Shown here piece by piece: positions 45,197 to 53,215 of a DNA stretch of 64,000 bases; positions within the stretch are counted from its first letter, which is position 1, and the number at the start of each line of letters is the position of its first letter. This DNA comes from Herbiconiux moechotypicola. GTDB lineage: Bacteria; Actinomycetota; Actinomycetes; Actinomycetales; Microbacteriaceae. The translations under genes and the position numbers were made by a program. The stretch lies in NCBI RefSeq assembly GCF_024979255.1, contig NZ_JANLCN010000002.1, positions 434,001 through 498,000 of the forward strand, written 5' to 3'. The notes under the pieces are model-generated. The model was not told the DNA's origin and did not search any database. It saw nothing but the letters and a program-made list of their open reading frames with translations.

Positions 45197-47962
45197 GTGG
45201 TGGGATCCGAACGGGCCTCCGGCCGGCCCGCGCACATCGTCGCCGTCCCGTCCCCCGCGGCCGGGCCGCAACCGGGTGAAAGCCTCGGTGGCATCCTCGA
45301 GTCGGGCACCGCGCATCCGCGCCTCGACCGCCTTGGCGCCCGTATCGCCGGCGCCCCCCGTCTGCCGCGCCTGCTCGTGGACCGGCCGCGATTGACGAGC
45401 CTGCTCGACTCGCCGTCGCCCCTCGTGGTGGTGCAGGGCATGGGAGGCGCGGGCAAGACCGTGCTTCTCGCCGACTGGGCGCGGCGAGTCCCGCCCGAGG
45501 GCGGGGCACCGCAGAACGGGGCGTGGGTGCCGATCCGCCGACGGCATCCCTCTCGGCAGAGCTTCTGGGCCGAGGTCGGCCAGGGCCTGCTCGACGCCGG
45601 GATCGTGGGCGCAGGCTCCCCGGCGGCCGAGCTCGGCGTCGCGTTGGGGAGCTCCACCGACCCGCGTTCCACGATCGTGCGGGCCTTCGCGGCCGTCGAC
45701 CAGGGTGTGCATCTGGTCATCGACAACTATGAGCGGGTCGTCGATACCGAGGTGCATCTCGACCTGATCGAGTTGCTCGAGTTCGACGAACGGATGCGCG
45801 TGACCCTGGCCACGCGGTCGATCAGCCGTCTCGAGCACGACCTCGCGTCGTTGCGCGTCGACACCGACGTCATCCCGGCCGCCGCCCTCCGTTTCACCGA
45901 GGCCGAGATCGCCGAGTTCCTCACCCTCGGCGGGGCGTCCCCCGCAGCGGCCTCTTCGTCGGGGGCGCTCGTCGACTCCATCCAGCACACCACCGGCGGG
46001 CTGGCACTGCCCGTGCGCGCGGCCGTCACCGCGTACCTGGCGGGAGGCGATGTGATCGGCCCGGCGAGCGTGCGTCTGCCGCAGGCACTCATCGGATACG
46101 TCGCGAGCACCGTGGAGGGTGAGAGCGAGGGGGACGGCTTCCGCGAGTTCCTCACCCGCATCGCCGTGCCCGAGGGGGTCACCGCCGAGCTCGCCGAGAC
46201 GCTCTCGAACGACCCTGCCGTGCGCCAGCATCTCGCGGTGGCCGAGGCGAGGGGCCTCGGGTTGTGGTCGACGGAGGAGGGCGAACGGGTCTTCCATCTC
46301 TCTGCCGTCGTGCGCGCTGCGCTCCGCGACGAGATCGCTGCTCAGGCGCCGGCCCACCTGGCGGAGCTCCGACGGCGCTACGCGATCTGGGCCGACGAGC
46401 ACGGCCGGCCGCTCACCGCGCTGCGTGCGGCCGTCGAGGGAGGCGACCTCGAGCTCGCCTCCCACATCGTGCTGCGCGACTGGGCGGTCCTGGTCGAGAG
46501 CGAGCTCGCCGCGACCGTGGAGGTGCTCTCGGTGCTGCCGCTCGGCCGCATCCGCCAGCAGCCGCTGCTCGCCATGATGCTCGGCATCGGTCTCACGACG
46601 CTCGGCGAGTCCGCGATGCGGGCGATCGACCTGTTCACCCTGGCGATCGCCGCGTCTCGAGTGAGGGGGTCGCGCTCGGGGTCGGTGGAACGGTTCGTCC
46701 TGCTCGTGGGCGAGAGCACCGCCTACCGGCTGACCGGGCGCTTCGAGCAGGCCGGGCGGTCGGCGGAACAGGCGCTGCGGCTCTACGACGAGCTCGCGCC
46801 CGCCGACCGCGACGAGCTGAGCCGCAACGCCCACGTCCACCTCGGCCAGCTGGGGCTCTCGATGCTGTACTGGGGCGACGGGGCACGGGCGCTCGAGGCC
46901 TTCTCGTCGGCGTATGCCTCGGCGAGCCATCTTCCGCAGCAGCGAGCCCGCATGCACCCCCTCTCGCTCATGGCGGGAACCCTGGCCATCTCGGGCGACC
47001 TCGCCCGGGCCGAAGAGCTGGTGCGCCGGCTCGACGCCGCCCACTGGCCCGACGGCTGGCGGTCGGGCTACATCGGGGCCTATTACCATCTCGCGCGCGG
47101 GCTGCTCGCCGTGCAGGCCTTCGACTTCGACGAGGCCACGCGGCAGCTCGCCGCGGTCGACGGGGCGCGGTCGTCGGAGCATCGAGCCGTGTTCCTGCTG
47201 CTGCAGGGGCAGATCGACCTCGGCACCGGCCGGCACCGCGCCGGCAGCATCGAGCTCGAGCTGGAGCTCGATGCCACGCGAACACCCGAGTTCGCGCGCG
47301 TGCACGCCGACGCCTTGCGCGGGGTGCTCGCGATCGAGTTCATCGCCTCGGGCCGCACCGCGAAAGCGGAGTCGGTGCTGGCGGCGGGCTCGATCGACGC
47401 CCCCATCATCTGCCTGGCGCGGGCGCTCATCGCCCTGCTGGCCGACGACGCCTCCGAGGCGCTGCGGCTGCTCAACGGCATCAAGCACCGACCTGGCGCG
47501 TCGCAGCACATCGGTGCGGCACTCAGCTGGGCCCGCGCCGCCGTGTTCCTCCGGCTCGGCAGCGAAGAGGTGGCCATCGACATCGCCATCGAGACGGTGG
47601 CGCTCGTGGAGCGGCTCGGGCTGCCCTTCTCGGTGCTCTTCCTCCCCAGGGTCGACCGCGATGCGTTGCTCGAGCTCGCCTCCCGTCGTGGGGTGCACGA
47701 GGTGGTCGACTTCTTCGCATCCGTCTCGGAGCGACCGTCTTTTCTGCCCGACTCGCTGGAGCGCGTGCGGCTCACCGAGCGCGAGTCGGCTGTGCTCGTG
47801 CAGCTCCTGGATACCGGGAGCGCCGCCGAGATCGCCTCAGCGCTGTTCGTGTCGGTGAACACCGTGAAGTCGCAGTTGCGCAGCCTCTATCGCAAGTTGA
47901 ACGTCACCTCGCGCGAGGAGGCCCTCATCGCGGCGGCCGAGCTGGGGCTGCTGGCCGGCTGA
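45197..47962 (+). CDS. Large ATP-dependent LuxR-family regulator (LAL/MalT-like)
   Basis: Length 921 residues. Walker A VVVQGMGGAGKTVLLADWAR (about residue 80) and Walker B VHLVIDNYERVVDTE mark a STAND ATPase; a long helical, TPR-like middle follows (LGESTAYRLTGRFEQAGRSA-like repeats, residues about 400-830). The C-terminal LuxR HTH is VRLTERESAVLVQLLDTGSA then IASALFVSVNTVKSQLRSLY. It is probably a signal- and ATP-gated activator; the inducer is unknown. AAGGGGG precedes GTG 45197. It is not adjacent to obvious catabolic genes; it ends 7 bp from the convergent YhgE gene. Confidence 0.87.
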   Translation: MVGSERASGRPAHIVAVPSPAAGPQPGESLGGILESGTAHPRLDRLGARIAGAPRLPRLLVDRPRLTSLLDSPSPLVVVQGMGGAGKTVLLADWARRVPPEGGAPQNGAWVPIRRRHPSRQSFWAEVGQGLLDAGIVGAGSPAAELGVALGSSTDPRSTIVRAFAAVDQGVHLVIDNYERVVDTEVHLDLIELLEFDERMRVTLATRSISRLEHDLASLRVDTDVIPAAALRFTEAEIAEFLTLGGASPAAASSSGALVDSIQHTTGGLALPVRAAVTAYLAGGDVIGPASVRLPQALIGYVASTVEGESEGDGFREFLTRIAVPEGVTAELAETLSNDPAVRQHLAVAEARGLGLWSTEEGERVFHLSAVVRAALRDEIAAQAPAHLAELRRRYAIWADEHGRPLTALRAAVEGGDLELASHIVLRDWAVLVESELAATVEVLSVLPLGRIRQQPLLAMMLGIGLTTLGESAMRAIDLFTLAIAASRVRGSRSGSVERFVLLVGESTAYRLTGRFEQAGRSAEQALRLYDELAPADRDELSRNAHVHLGQLGLSMLYWGDGARALEAFSSAYASASHLPQQRARMHPLSLMAGTLAISGDLARAEELVRRLDAAHWPDGWRSGYIGAYYHLARGLLAVQAFDFDEATRQLAAVDGARSSEHRAVFLLLQGQIDLGTGRHRAGSIELELELDATRTPEFARVHADALRGVLAIEFIASGRTAKAESVLAAGSIDAPIICLARALIALLADDASEALRLLNGIKHRPGASQHIGAALSWARAAVFLRLGSEEVAIDIAIETVALVERLGLPFSVLFLPRVDRDALLELASRRGVHEVVDFFASVSERPSFLPDSLERVRLTERESAVLVQLLDTGSAAEIASALFVSVNTVKSQLRSLYRKLNVTSREEALIAAAELGLLAG

Positions 47963-47969
47963 GCGGGGC

Positions 47970-49949
47970 TCACCCGATCAGCGACGGCCGCAGGTCGCGC
48001 AGGGTGCGGTGGCGGGTGAGCCGCCGGGCGCCGAGGTACGACACGAGCAGGGCGCCGACCAGCCAGAAGAAGAGTGCCCCGGCGTCGGCTCCGGCCATCT
48101 CGAGGTTGCCCCCGTACATCAGCTGACGGATGCCATCGACGGCGTGACTCATCGGCAGCACCTGGTGCAGCACCTGCAGCGGGCCGGGCAGCGTCTGCCA
48201 CGGGAAGGTGCCGCCCGCGGTCACCAGCTGCAGCACCATGAGCACCAGGCCCAAGAACTGGCCGACGCTGCCGAGCAGGATGTTGAGGGCCAGGATGATC
48301 GTGGCGAACGTCGCCGAGGTGAGCGCCATGAAGCCGAGCATCCCCCACGGGTGCTCCACCTGGTAGCCGAGCGCGAGGGTGATGATGCCGAACACCACCA
48401 CCATCTGGATGGCGCCGAGAACGGCGGGGGTGGCCCAGCCTGCGGTCGTGACGGTGAACGGGCGCTTGAGCGCGGTCACCGCGCGGCGCGAGAGCGGCTT
48501 GACGATGAGGAAGAGCGCGTAGATGCCGATCCAGGCGGCGAGGCTGATGAAGAACGGCGCCATGCCGGCGCCGTAGTTGCTCGCCTTGGTGACCGCGCTG
48601 GTGTCGAGCGCCACCGGGTCGGAGATGGTCTGGGCCGAGGCCTCGCGCTGCTCGGCGGTCTGGTTCGGCACGTCGTCGAGACCGGCGGCGAGGCCGTCGC
48701 GCAGGGTGCCCGCGCCGCTGTCGATCGAGTTGAGGCCGCTGCTGAGATCGGCGCTGCCCTGGCGGAGCTGCTGCATGCCGGTGCTGAGGTCGAGGGCCCC
48801 CTGAGCCACCTGCTGCAGGCCGCCGCTCAACTGCGACGAGCCGGCGGCGGCGGAGGCGATGCCGTTCGTGAGGGCGGGAGCGCTGTCGGCGAGCTGCTGG
48901 GTGCCGGCCGCGAGCTGGGCGCTGCCCGTGGCGAGCGCGCCGATCTGGGCGTCGGCCTCCTGCACCTTCGCGTTGCCGTCATCGATCGCGGTGCCTACCT
49001 CGTCGAGCCGCGCCAGCACGGCGGCCTTCTGCTCGGGCGTGAGCGAGGAGGCGTCGAGGATGGCGACGATCTCGGCGCGGGCCGCGGGAACCTGGTTCAC
49101 CGCATCCTGAACCGCGACGGCCACCTGGTCGGCGGTCGTGGCCAGCTGGGCGTTGCCCGCGGCCACCTGCTGGGCGCCGGCATTGAGCTGCGCGGTCTGC
49201 GAGGGGAGGTCGGCCGAGCCGGCTCGCAGCTGCTGCAGCCCGGCGTCGAGCTGCTGAGCGCCCACGTTCGCCGAGCCCGAACCCTGAGCGAGGGAGTAGG
49301 CGCCGTCGCTCGCCGTGGCGATGCCCGCCGCGAGCGTCGCCGCGCCCTCGGCGGCCGTGGTGGTGCCGTCGGCGAGGGTGGTGGCGCCGTCCACGGCCTC
49401 CACGAGGTTGCTGCGCACGGTGGCGAAGCCGTTCAGCAGGGTGAGCGCGGCCTCCTTGCCCACCCGCTCGGTGATGCTCGCGCGCACCTTCTCGGCCACC
49501 TGGCCGGCGATGGTGGTGGCGAGGAAGCTGTTGGTGTCGTTGGTGGTGAGCTGCACCACGGCCTGGGTGGGGGAGTCGCCGCTCGCCGAGGTGAGCGCGC
49601 TCGAGAAGTCGGGTCCGAGGGTGAGGATGAAGTCGAACTCGCCGTCGCGCACGCCCGCGGCCGCCTCTTCGGCGGTGGTCACGTGCCAGCCCACGCTCGC
49701 GTCGTCGAGCAGCTGGTCGCGCACCTCTTCGCCGTAGTTGACGGCCTTGCCGTCGAGGGTCGACCCGGTGTCCTCCACGACCAGGGCGACGGGCACGTCT
49801 TTGAGGCTGCCGTAGGGGTCGTTGTTGGCCCAGAGGTAGAGCCCGGCGTAGAGCACGGGCACGAGCATGAGCGCCACGAGCGCCAGGCGGGCCATGCCGG
49901 TGGCGGTGAGGCGCCGCAGCTCGGTGGCGACCAGGTGGAGGATCTTCAT
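47970..49949 (-). CDS. YhgE/Pip-type ABC-2 export protein with long coiled-coil domain
   Basis: Length 659 residues. Helix near the N-terminus (MARLALVALMLVPVLYAGLY) then an extracellular region of about 400 residues made of repeated QLAAGTQQLADSA / QLSGGLQQVAQGALDLSTGM-type units, i.e. the X-heptad coil of YhgE/Pip proteins, then five or six C-terminal helices (FFISLAAWIGIYALFLIVKP, GFMALTSATFATIILALNIL). These belong to the ESX/phage-receptor-like family, thought to export proteins or lipids. ATGA overlap with the preceding ATPase-like gene; third gene of the TetR operon. Confidence 0.85.
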   Translation of the reverse strand: MKILHLVATELRRLTATGMARLALVALMLVPVLYAGLYLWANNDPYGSLKDVPVALVVEDTGSTLDGKAVNYGEEVRDQLLDDASVGWHVTTAEEAAAGVRDGEFDFILTLGPDFSSALTSASGDSPTQAVVQLTTNDTNSFLATTIAGQVAEKVRASITERVGKEAALTLLNGFATVRSNLVEAVDGATTLADGTTTAAEGAATLAAGIATASDGAYSLAQGSGSANVGAQQLDAGLQQLRAGSADLPSQTAQLNAGAQQVAAGNAQLATTADQVAVAVQDAVNQVPAARAEIVAILDASSLTPEQKAAVLARLDEVGTAIDDGNAKVQEADAQIGALATGSAQLAAGTQQLADSAPALTNGIASAAAGSSQLSGGLQQVAQGALDLSTGMQQLRQGSADLSSGLNSIDSGAGTLRDGLAAGLDDVPNQTAEQREASAQTISDPVALDTSAVTKASNYGAGMAPFFISLAAWIGIYALFLIVKPLSRRAVTALKRPFTVTTAGWATPAVLGAIQMVVVFGIITLALGYQVEHPWGMLGFMALTSATFATIILALNILLGSVGQFLGLVLMVLQLVTAGGTFPWQTLPGPLQVLHQVLPMSHAVDGIRQLMYGGNLEMAGADAGALFFWLVGALLVSYLGARRLTRHRTLRDLRPSLIG

Positions 49950-50638
49950 GCGTCGGTCTCCAGAGCGAGGGAGTCGTTCGGTTCGAGGAGTGCCAGCAGC
50001 TCGGCGGAGGCGGCGCCGGTGACAACCAGCACGGCCACGTCGCGGGAGGCGAGGTCGTGAGCGATGGCGTTCCAGACGAAGGGGGAACCGCCGTGGCGGT
50101 CGGGTGAGGAGAGCACCAGCGCCTCGACGCCCGGGCGGGAGAGCGCGAGCTCGGTGAGGAGACGGATGCGGAGGGCGGGTGGGACGTCGCGCACCGGGAT
50201 GCGGGCGAGCTGGGCCGGGGTGCGGTCGTCGATGTCGCCGTCGACGTCTCCCTCGACGGTCAGGCCGAGCTCGCGGTTGGCGTGCAGCGCATCCGTGATG
50301 GCCTGCTCGACGGCGCGGCGGCCGGAGGGGCGGTTCGCGTAGGCGAGCTCCTCGCGGAGGACCGTCGCGAGGGCGAGGTCGGGGGCGGGCTCGCTCACCT
50401 CGGGCGCGTCGACCAGGGCGACGCGGTCGCGCAGCGGGGCGGTGGCCGGCGCACCGTCGAGGGTGACCGAGCCGGAGTCGGGGTGCATGCGGCCGGCCGC
50501 GATGAGCGCGAGCACGACCGGCTGGTCGCCCTGCTCGGCGACCGCCACGGTGACGGCACCCGACTCGTAGGAGAGGGTGGTGGACGGCAGGGGGACGCCG
50601 TTCTTGCCCTTGGTGATGCCGATCGCGTCGATTCTCAT
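49946..50638 (-). CDS. Degenerate ABC-ATPase-like protein
   Basis: Length 230 residues. It aligns by eye to an ABC ATPase: the LIAAGRMHPDSGSVTLDGAP segment is the normal region after Walker A, but Walker A itself (expected GxxGxGKST) is AEQGDQPVVLALI, lacking GK-S/T. The signature is PPALRIRLLTELALS without SGGQ. Walker B is ALVLSSPD, lacking the Asp-Glu pair. ATP hydrolysis is therefore unlikely. It starts within the TetR stop and overlaps the YhgE gene, so it is retained as an operon member, perhaps as a structural or regulatory partner. A decayed gene is unlikely since the frame is intact. Confidence 0.72.
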   Translation of the reverse strand: MRIDAIGITKGKNGVPLPSTTLSYESGAVTVAVAEQGDQPVVLALIAAGRMHPDSGSVTLDGAPATAPLRDRVALVDAPEVSEPAPDLALATVLREELAYANRPSGRRAVEQAITDALHANRELGLTVEGDVDGDIDDRTPAQLARIPVRDVPPALRIRLLTELALSRPGVEALVLSSPDRHGGSPFVWNAIAHDLASRDVAVLVVTGAASAELLALLEPNDSLALETDA

Positions 50639-51279
50639 GCGTGTTCCCCGTCCCGTTCATCCCACTCGTCCAGCAGCGCCGCGGTGTCGCGCCACGACAG
50701 TCCCGCCACCGACAGCCCGACCGACATCACCAGGCGCCGGCCGTCGTTCTCACCCAGGTCGGAGCGCACGGCCTCGTCGAGCACGGCGATGGCCGCGTCT
50801 TCCACGAGCCGCGCGAGCGACTCGACCGACAGGTCGGGCCGGAACCAGCCGGCCGCGATCCCGTCGCGGGCGGCCTCGCGCACCGCGGCGCGCACCGGTC
50901 GCAGGGCGTCGGCGACGGTGCGTTCGAGCGGGCCGTGCAGGGCGAGCTGGGCGATCACGCGCACCTCCTGCACCTCCTGCCAGAGCGCGGCCCCGATCAG
51001 GGCGAGCCGCCGGCGGGGGTCGTCGTCGCGCACCTCGGCCACGGCGGAGGAGATGCGGGCTCCGCCGCGGGTGAGGAGCTCGGCGAGCAGCTCGTCGCGC
51101 GAGGCGAAGTGACCGTAGAGCGCGCGGCGGGAGAGGCCCGCCTCGACGGCCACCGCATCCAGCGACGCCTCGGGTTCGCGCCGGAACACGCTCGACGCGG
51201 CGCGCAGGATCGCCTCGCGGTTCTCGGCCGCGTCGCGCCGCGGGGCGCGGGCTCGCGTGTGCAGGGTCGTGCTCGTCAC
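50635..51279 (-). CDS. TetR-family regulator of the YhgE operon
   Basis: Length 214 residues. HTH: DAAENREAILRAASSVFRRE, then SLDAVAVEAGLSRRALYGHF and ASRDELLAELL. First gene of a three-gene operon (4-bp overlaps downstream), so it probably autoregulates the degenerate ATPase and YhgE genes. TACGAT (51291-51286) is 6 nt before the GTG and a consensus-like -35 is 17 nt above: a leaderless promoter. Confidence 0.87.
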   Translation of the reverse strand: MTSTTLHTRARAPRRDAAENREAILRAASSVFRREPEASLDAVAVEAGLSRRALYGHFASRDELLAELLTRGGARISSAVAEVRDDDPRRRLALIGAALWQEVQEVRVIAQLALHGPLERTVADALRPVRAAVREAARDGIAAGWFRPDLSVESLARLVEDAAIAVLDEAVRSDLGENDGRRLVMSVGLSVAGLSWRDTAALLDEWDERDGEHA

Positions 51280-51285
51280 TCCGCG

Positions 51286-51319
51286 ATCGTACTAAAGTGC
51301 ACACAGCTGTGCAAGTTAG
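51286..51319 (-). promoter_or_regulatory. TetR promoter with 28-bp interrupted palindrome
   Basis: -35 TTGCAC (51314-51309), 17-nt spacer, -10 TACGAT (51291-51286), start codon 6 nt on. The symmetric block CTAA-AG-TGCACA-CAGC-TGTGCA-AG-TTAG (51292-51319) covers the -35 and the spacer; all arm positions are paired except the AG spacers and four central bases. Its position suits repression by the TetR protein encoded next. Confidence 0.75.
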
Positions 51320-51348
51320 CGTTCACCGCGTCATCGCCGGCCGAGGGC

Positions 51349-51696
51349 TCAGATGCCGATCGACAGCCGCACGCCCTCCATGACGCGATTGAGCAGATAT
51401 CGTGGCGTCTTGCCGACCGGGTAGGGATCGAGGAACTCGCGGCTCACCGGGCCGAGCTGGGAGACCACCGCGACCGAGTCCTTCTCGAGTCCGGAAGCCT
51501 CCGCGGGCAGCAGCACGTTGCCGGGGAAGGCTTCGAGCCCAGTATTGGGGGTGAGGGGAACCACGGTCACCGTGCTGATCGTGGTCTCGAGCAGCCAATC
51601 CTCCTGCAGCACGATCGCGGGCCGCACCTTCGCCGGCTCGGACCCTCGGGGGGTTCCGAAGTCGACCCAGACGATGTCGCCGCGCGCGATCACCAC
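51349..51696 (-). CDS. MazF/PemK-family toxin (mRNA interferase)
   Basis: Length 115 residues. ARGDIVWVDFGTPRGSEPAK then VRPAIVLQEDWLLETTISTV, with VVPLTPNT and SVAVVSQLGPVSREFL, the PemK/MazF beta-barrel pattern; the conserved Arg of VRPAIVLQ and the Thr/Ser of VVPLTPNT fit the RNA-cleaving site. Starts GTG 51696 (or GTG 51693), overlapping the antitoxin gene end by 7 bp. Should cleave mRNA at a short sequence when the antitoxin is lost. Confidence 0.9.
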   Translation of the reverse strand: MVIARGDIVWVDFGTPRGSEPAKVRPAIVLQEDWLLETTISTVTVVPLTPNTGLEAFPGNVLLPAEASGLEKDSVAVVSQLGPVSREFLDPYPVGKTPRYLLNRVMEGVRLSIGI

Positions 51697-51935
51697 TCGG
51701 TGCCGGCCTGGATGCGCGCCTGCGACTCGGAGAGGAACGCGCCGTCTCGGCTCGGCTGACCCGCCCGCTCGATCGCGGCGTTGGCGAGGGCCGTGAGCTG
51801 CTTGTCTCCCTCGAGATCGTCGGCGAACCTGCTCGCGGCGACGCGGAAGAACTCGGACCGGTTCATGCCGTTGCGAGCCGCCACGCGATCGAAGCGCTCG
51901 AAGTCGCCGTCTGAGAGGGAGATCGCTGTCTTCAT
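51690..51935 (-). CDS. Ribbon-helix-helix antitoxin
   Basis: Length 81 residues. MKTAISLSDGDFERFDRVAA then RNGMNRSEFFRVAASRFADD is a ribbon-helix-helix DNA-binding domain; the remainder (ALANAAIERAGQPSRDGAFL and on) is the toxin-neutralising tail. Antitoxin-first order with the 7-bp overlap is standard. Autoregulation is likely through the palindrome at 51943-51958. Confidence 0.9.
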   Translation of the reverse strand: MKTAISLSDGDFERFDRVAARNGMNRSEFFRVAASRFADDLEGDKQLTALANAAIERAGQPSRDGAFLSESQARIQAGTEW

Positions 51936-51941
51936 GCGCTC

Positions 51942-51970
51942 AGTATAACGAGTTATACCGGCGGACTCCA
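51942..51970 (-). promoter_or_regulatory. Antitoxin promoter and operator
   Basis: -10 TATACT (51947-51942) is 6 nt before the ATG; -35 TGGAGT (51970-51965) lies 17 nt above. The perfect 7-bp inverted repeat GTATAAC-GA-GTTATAC (51943-51958) covers the -10. This is the expected antitoxin-binding operator and predicts a leaderless mRNA. Confidence 0.78.
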
Positions 51971-51973
51971 GGG

Positions 51974-52270
51974 TCACGTCAGGCGGCGGATGAGGTGCAG
52001 CTCGACGTCGTCGCCGACGGCCTTGCCGAGCTTCTTGCGCAGGGCGGCGCTCACCGAGACCATGTGGCCGCCGCGACCGGTCGGCATGAAGCCCGAGGTA
52101 AAGGGGATGCCGTCGATCGTGCCCTCGATCTTCACCGAGCGGCCGGTGCCGAAGAACTCGGCCGAGCCGCGCATCTCGACGCAGCTCCACGTCTCACCCT
52201 TCACGTCGACGCCGATGGGTGCTGTGAAGCGATGGTCGAGGTCGTGGGGCGGAGCCGGCGCGTCGGTCAT
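51974..52270 (-). CDS. DUF1905 domain protein
   Basis: Length 98 residues. HRFTAPIGVDVKGETWSCVE, MRGSAEFFGTGRSVKIEGTI, DGIPFTSGFMPTGRGGHMVS and VSAALRKKLGKAVGDDVELH match DUF1905, an AbrB-like small barrel of unknown function. It sits just upstream of the toxin-antitoxin operon on the same strand but has no known link. No clear Shine-Dalgarno. Confidence 0.82.
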   Translation of the reverse strand: MTDAPAPPHDLDHRFTAPIGVDVKGETWSCVEMRGSAEFFGTGRSVKIEGTIDGIPFTSGFMPTGRGGHMVSVSAALRKKLGKAVGDDVELHLIRRLT

Positions 52271-52378
52271 GTTCCGACGGTACGGGAGGATGTGTACGAT
52301 GTCCACATATCGCGCGAGTGCTGTCGTGAGGCGAGCGGATGCGCGGTGGGCGCGGCGAGGAAGAGGGTGACGGTCGTG

Positions 52379-53179
52379 ATGGAGCGGACGGTCTCGAAGG
52401 ACGGCACGTCGATCGCCTACCAGCGGTCGGACGTTGGCGCCGAGGGTGGGGCGGCGATCGTCTTCGTCGGCGGGGCGTTCAACCTCCGCGACACCTGCCT
52501 CCCGATCGCCGAGTTGCTCGCCCCCGAGGGCATCGCGACGGTGGTCTACGACCGCAGGGCCCGCGGCGACAGCGGCGACATCCGGCCGTACGCGATCGAG
52601 CGCGAGATCGACGACCTCGCCGCGGTCATCGATCTCGTCGGAGGGCGCGCATCCGTGTTCGGTTTCTCGTCGGGCGGCGTGCTGGCGCTGGCCGCCGCCG
52701 CGGCGGGCGTGGGGGTCGACCGGGTGTTCCTCTACGAAGCACCGTTCCGGTTCGATCCGGATGCGCGGGCGCAGCTCGACCCCGGGCTCCCCGCGAGACT
52801 CCAGGCGCTCGTCGACGACGGCCGCCCGGGTGACGCGGTGTCGCTGTTCCAGCGCGAGGGCATCGGATTGCCGGCCGAGGTGGTGGAGCAGATCAAACAC
52901 GCCCCGTTCTTCCCGGCGCTCGAGGCGATCGCCCAGTCGGTCGTCTACGACGCCACGATCACCACCACTCTGGCGGTGCCCACCCGGGAGATGGTGGCGG
53001 TCACGACCCCCGTGACCGTGATGCGCGGCGAGCGCACCTGGCCACTGCTCGAGTCGGCCGCCGAGGAGCTCGTGCGCCTGCTGCCCGGCGCCCGCCTCGA
53101 GGTGATCCCGGGCGCCGCCGACCACGGTCTCCCCGCCGAACCGCTCGCCGCCCATCTCCGCGCGGCCCTCGCTCGCTGA
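52379..53179 (+). CDS. Alpha/beta hydrolase
   Basis: Length 266 residues. The core is IVFVGGAFNLRDTCLPIAEL, then VVYDRRARGDSGD, the nucleophile motif VFGFSSGGVLALAAAAAGVG (Ser in GFSSG), VTVMRGERTWPLLESAAEEL (with catalytic-acid region) and a final His in GAADHGLPAEPL. Soluble; substrate unknown. ATG 52379 chosen with AGAGGG upstream; GTG 52376 is equally in frame. GGATGCG occurs just before it. Confidence 0.83.
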   Translation: MERTVSKDGTSIAYQRSDVGAEGGAAIVFVGGAFNLRDTCLPIAELLAPEGIATVVYDRRARGDSGDIRPYAIEREIDDLAAVIDLVGGRASVFGFSSGGVLALAAAAAGVGVDRVFLYEAPFRFDPDARAQLDPGLPARLQALVDDGRPGDAVSLFQREGIGLPAEVVEQIKHAPFFPALEAIAQSVVYDATITTTLAVPTREMVAVTTPVTVMRGERTWPLLESAAEELVRLLPGARLEVIPGAADHGLPAEPLAAHLRAALAR

Positions 53180-53215
53180 CGCTGGGCGCGGACGCCGTCG
53201 CCGCCGCTCCGGCCG

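Noticed and set aside
43508-47698. A 1396-codon open frame on the minus strand
   Set aside because: It is antisense to the oxidoreductase and LuxR genes, is rich in His/Arg/Gly/Glu with no domain, and arises from the GC-rich third positions of the real genes.
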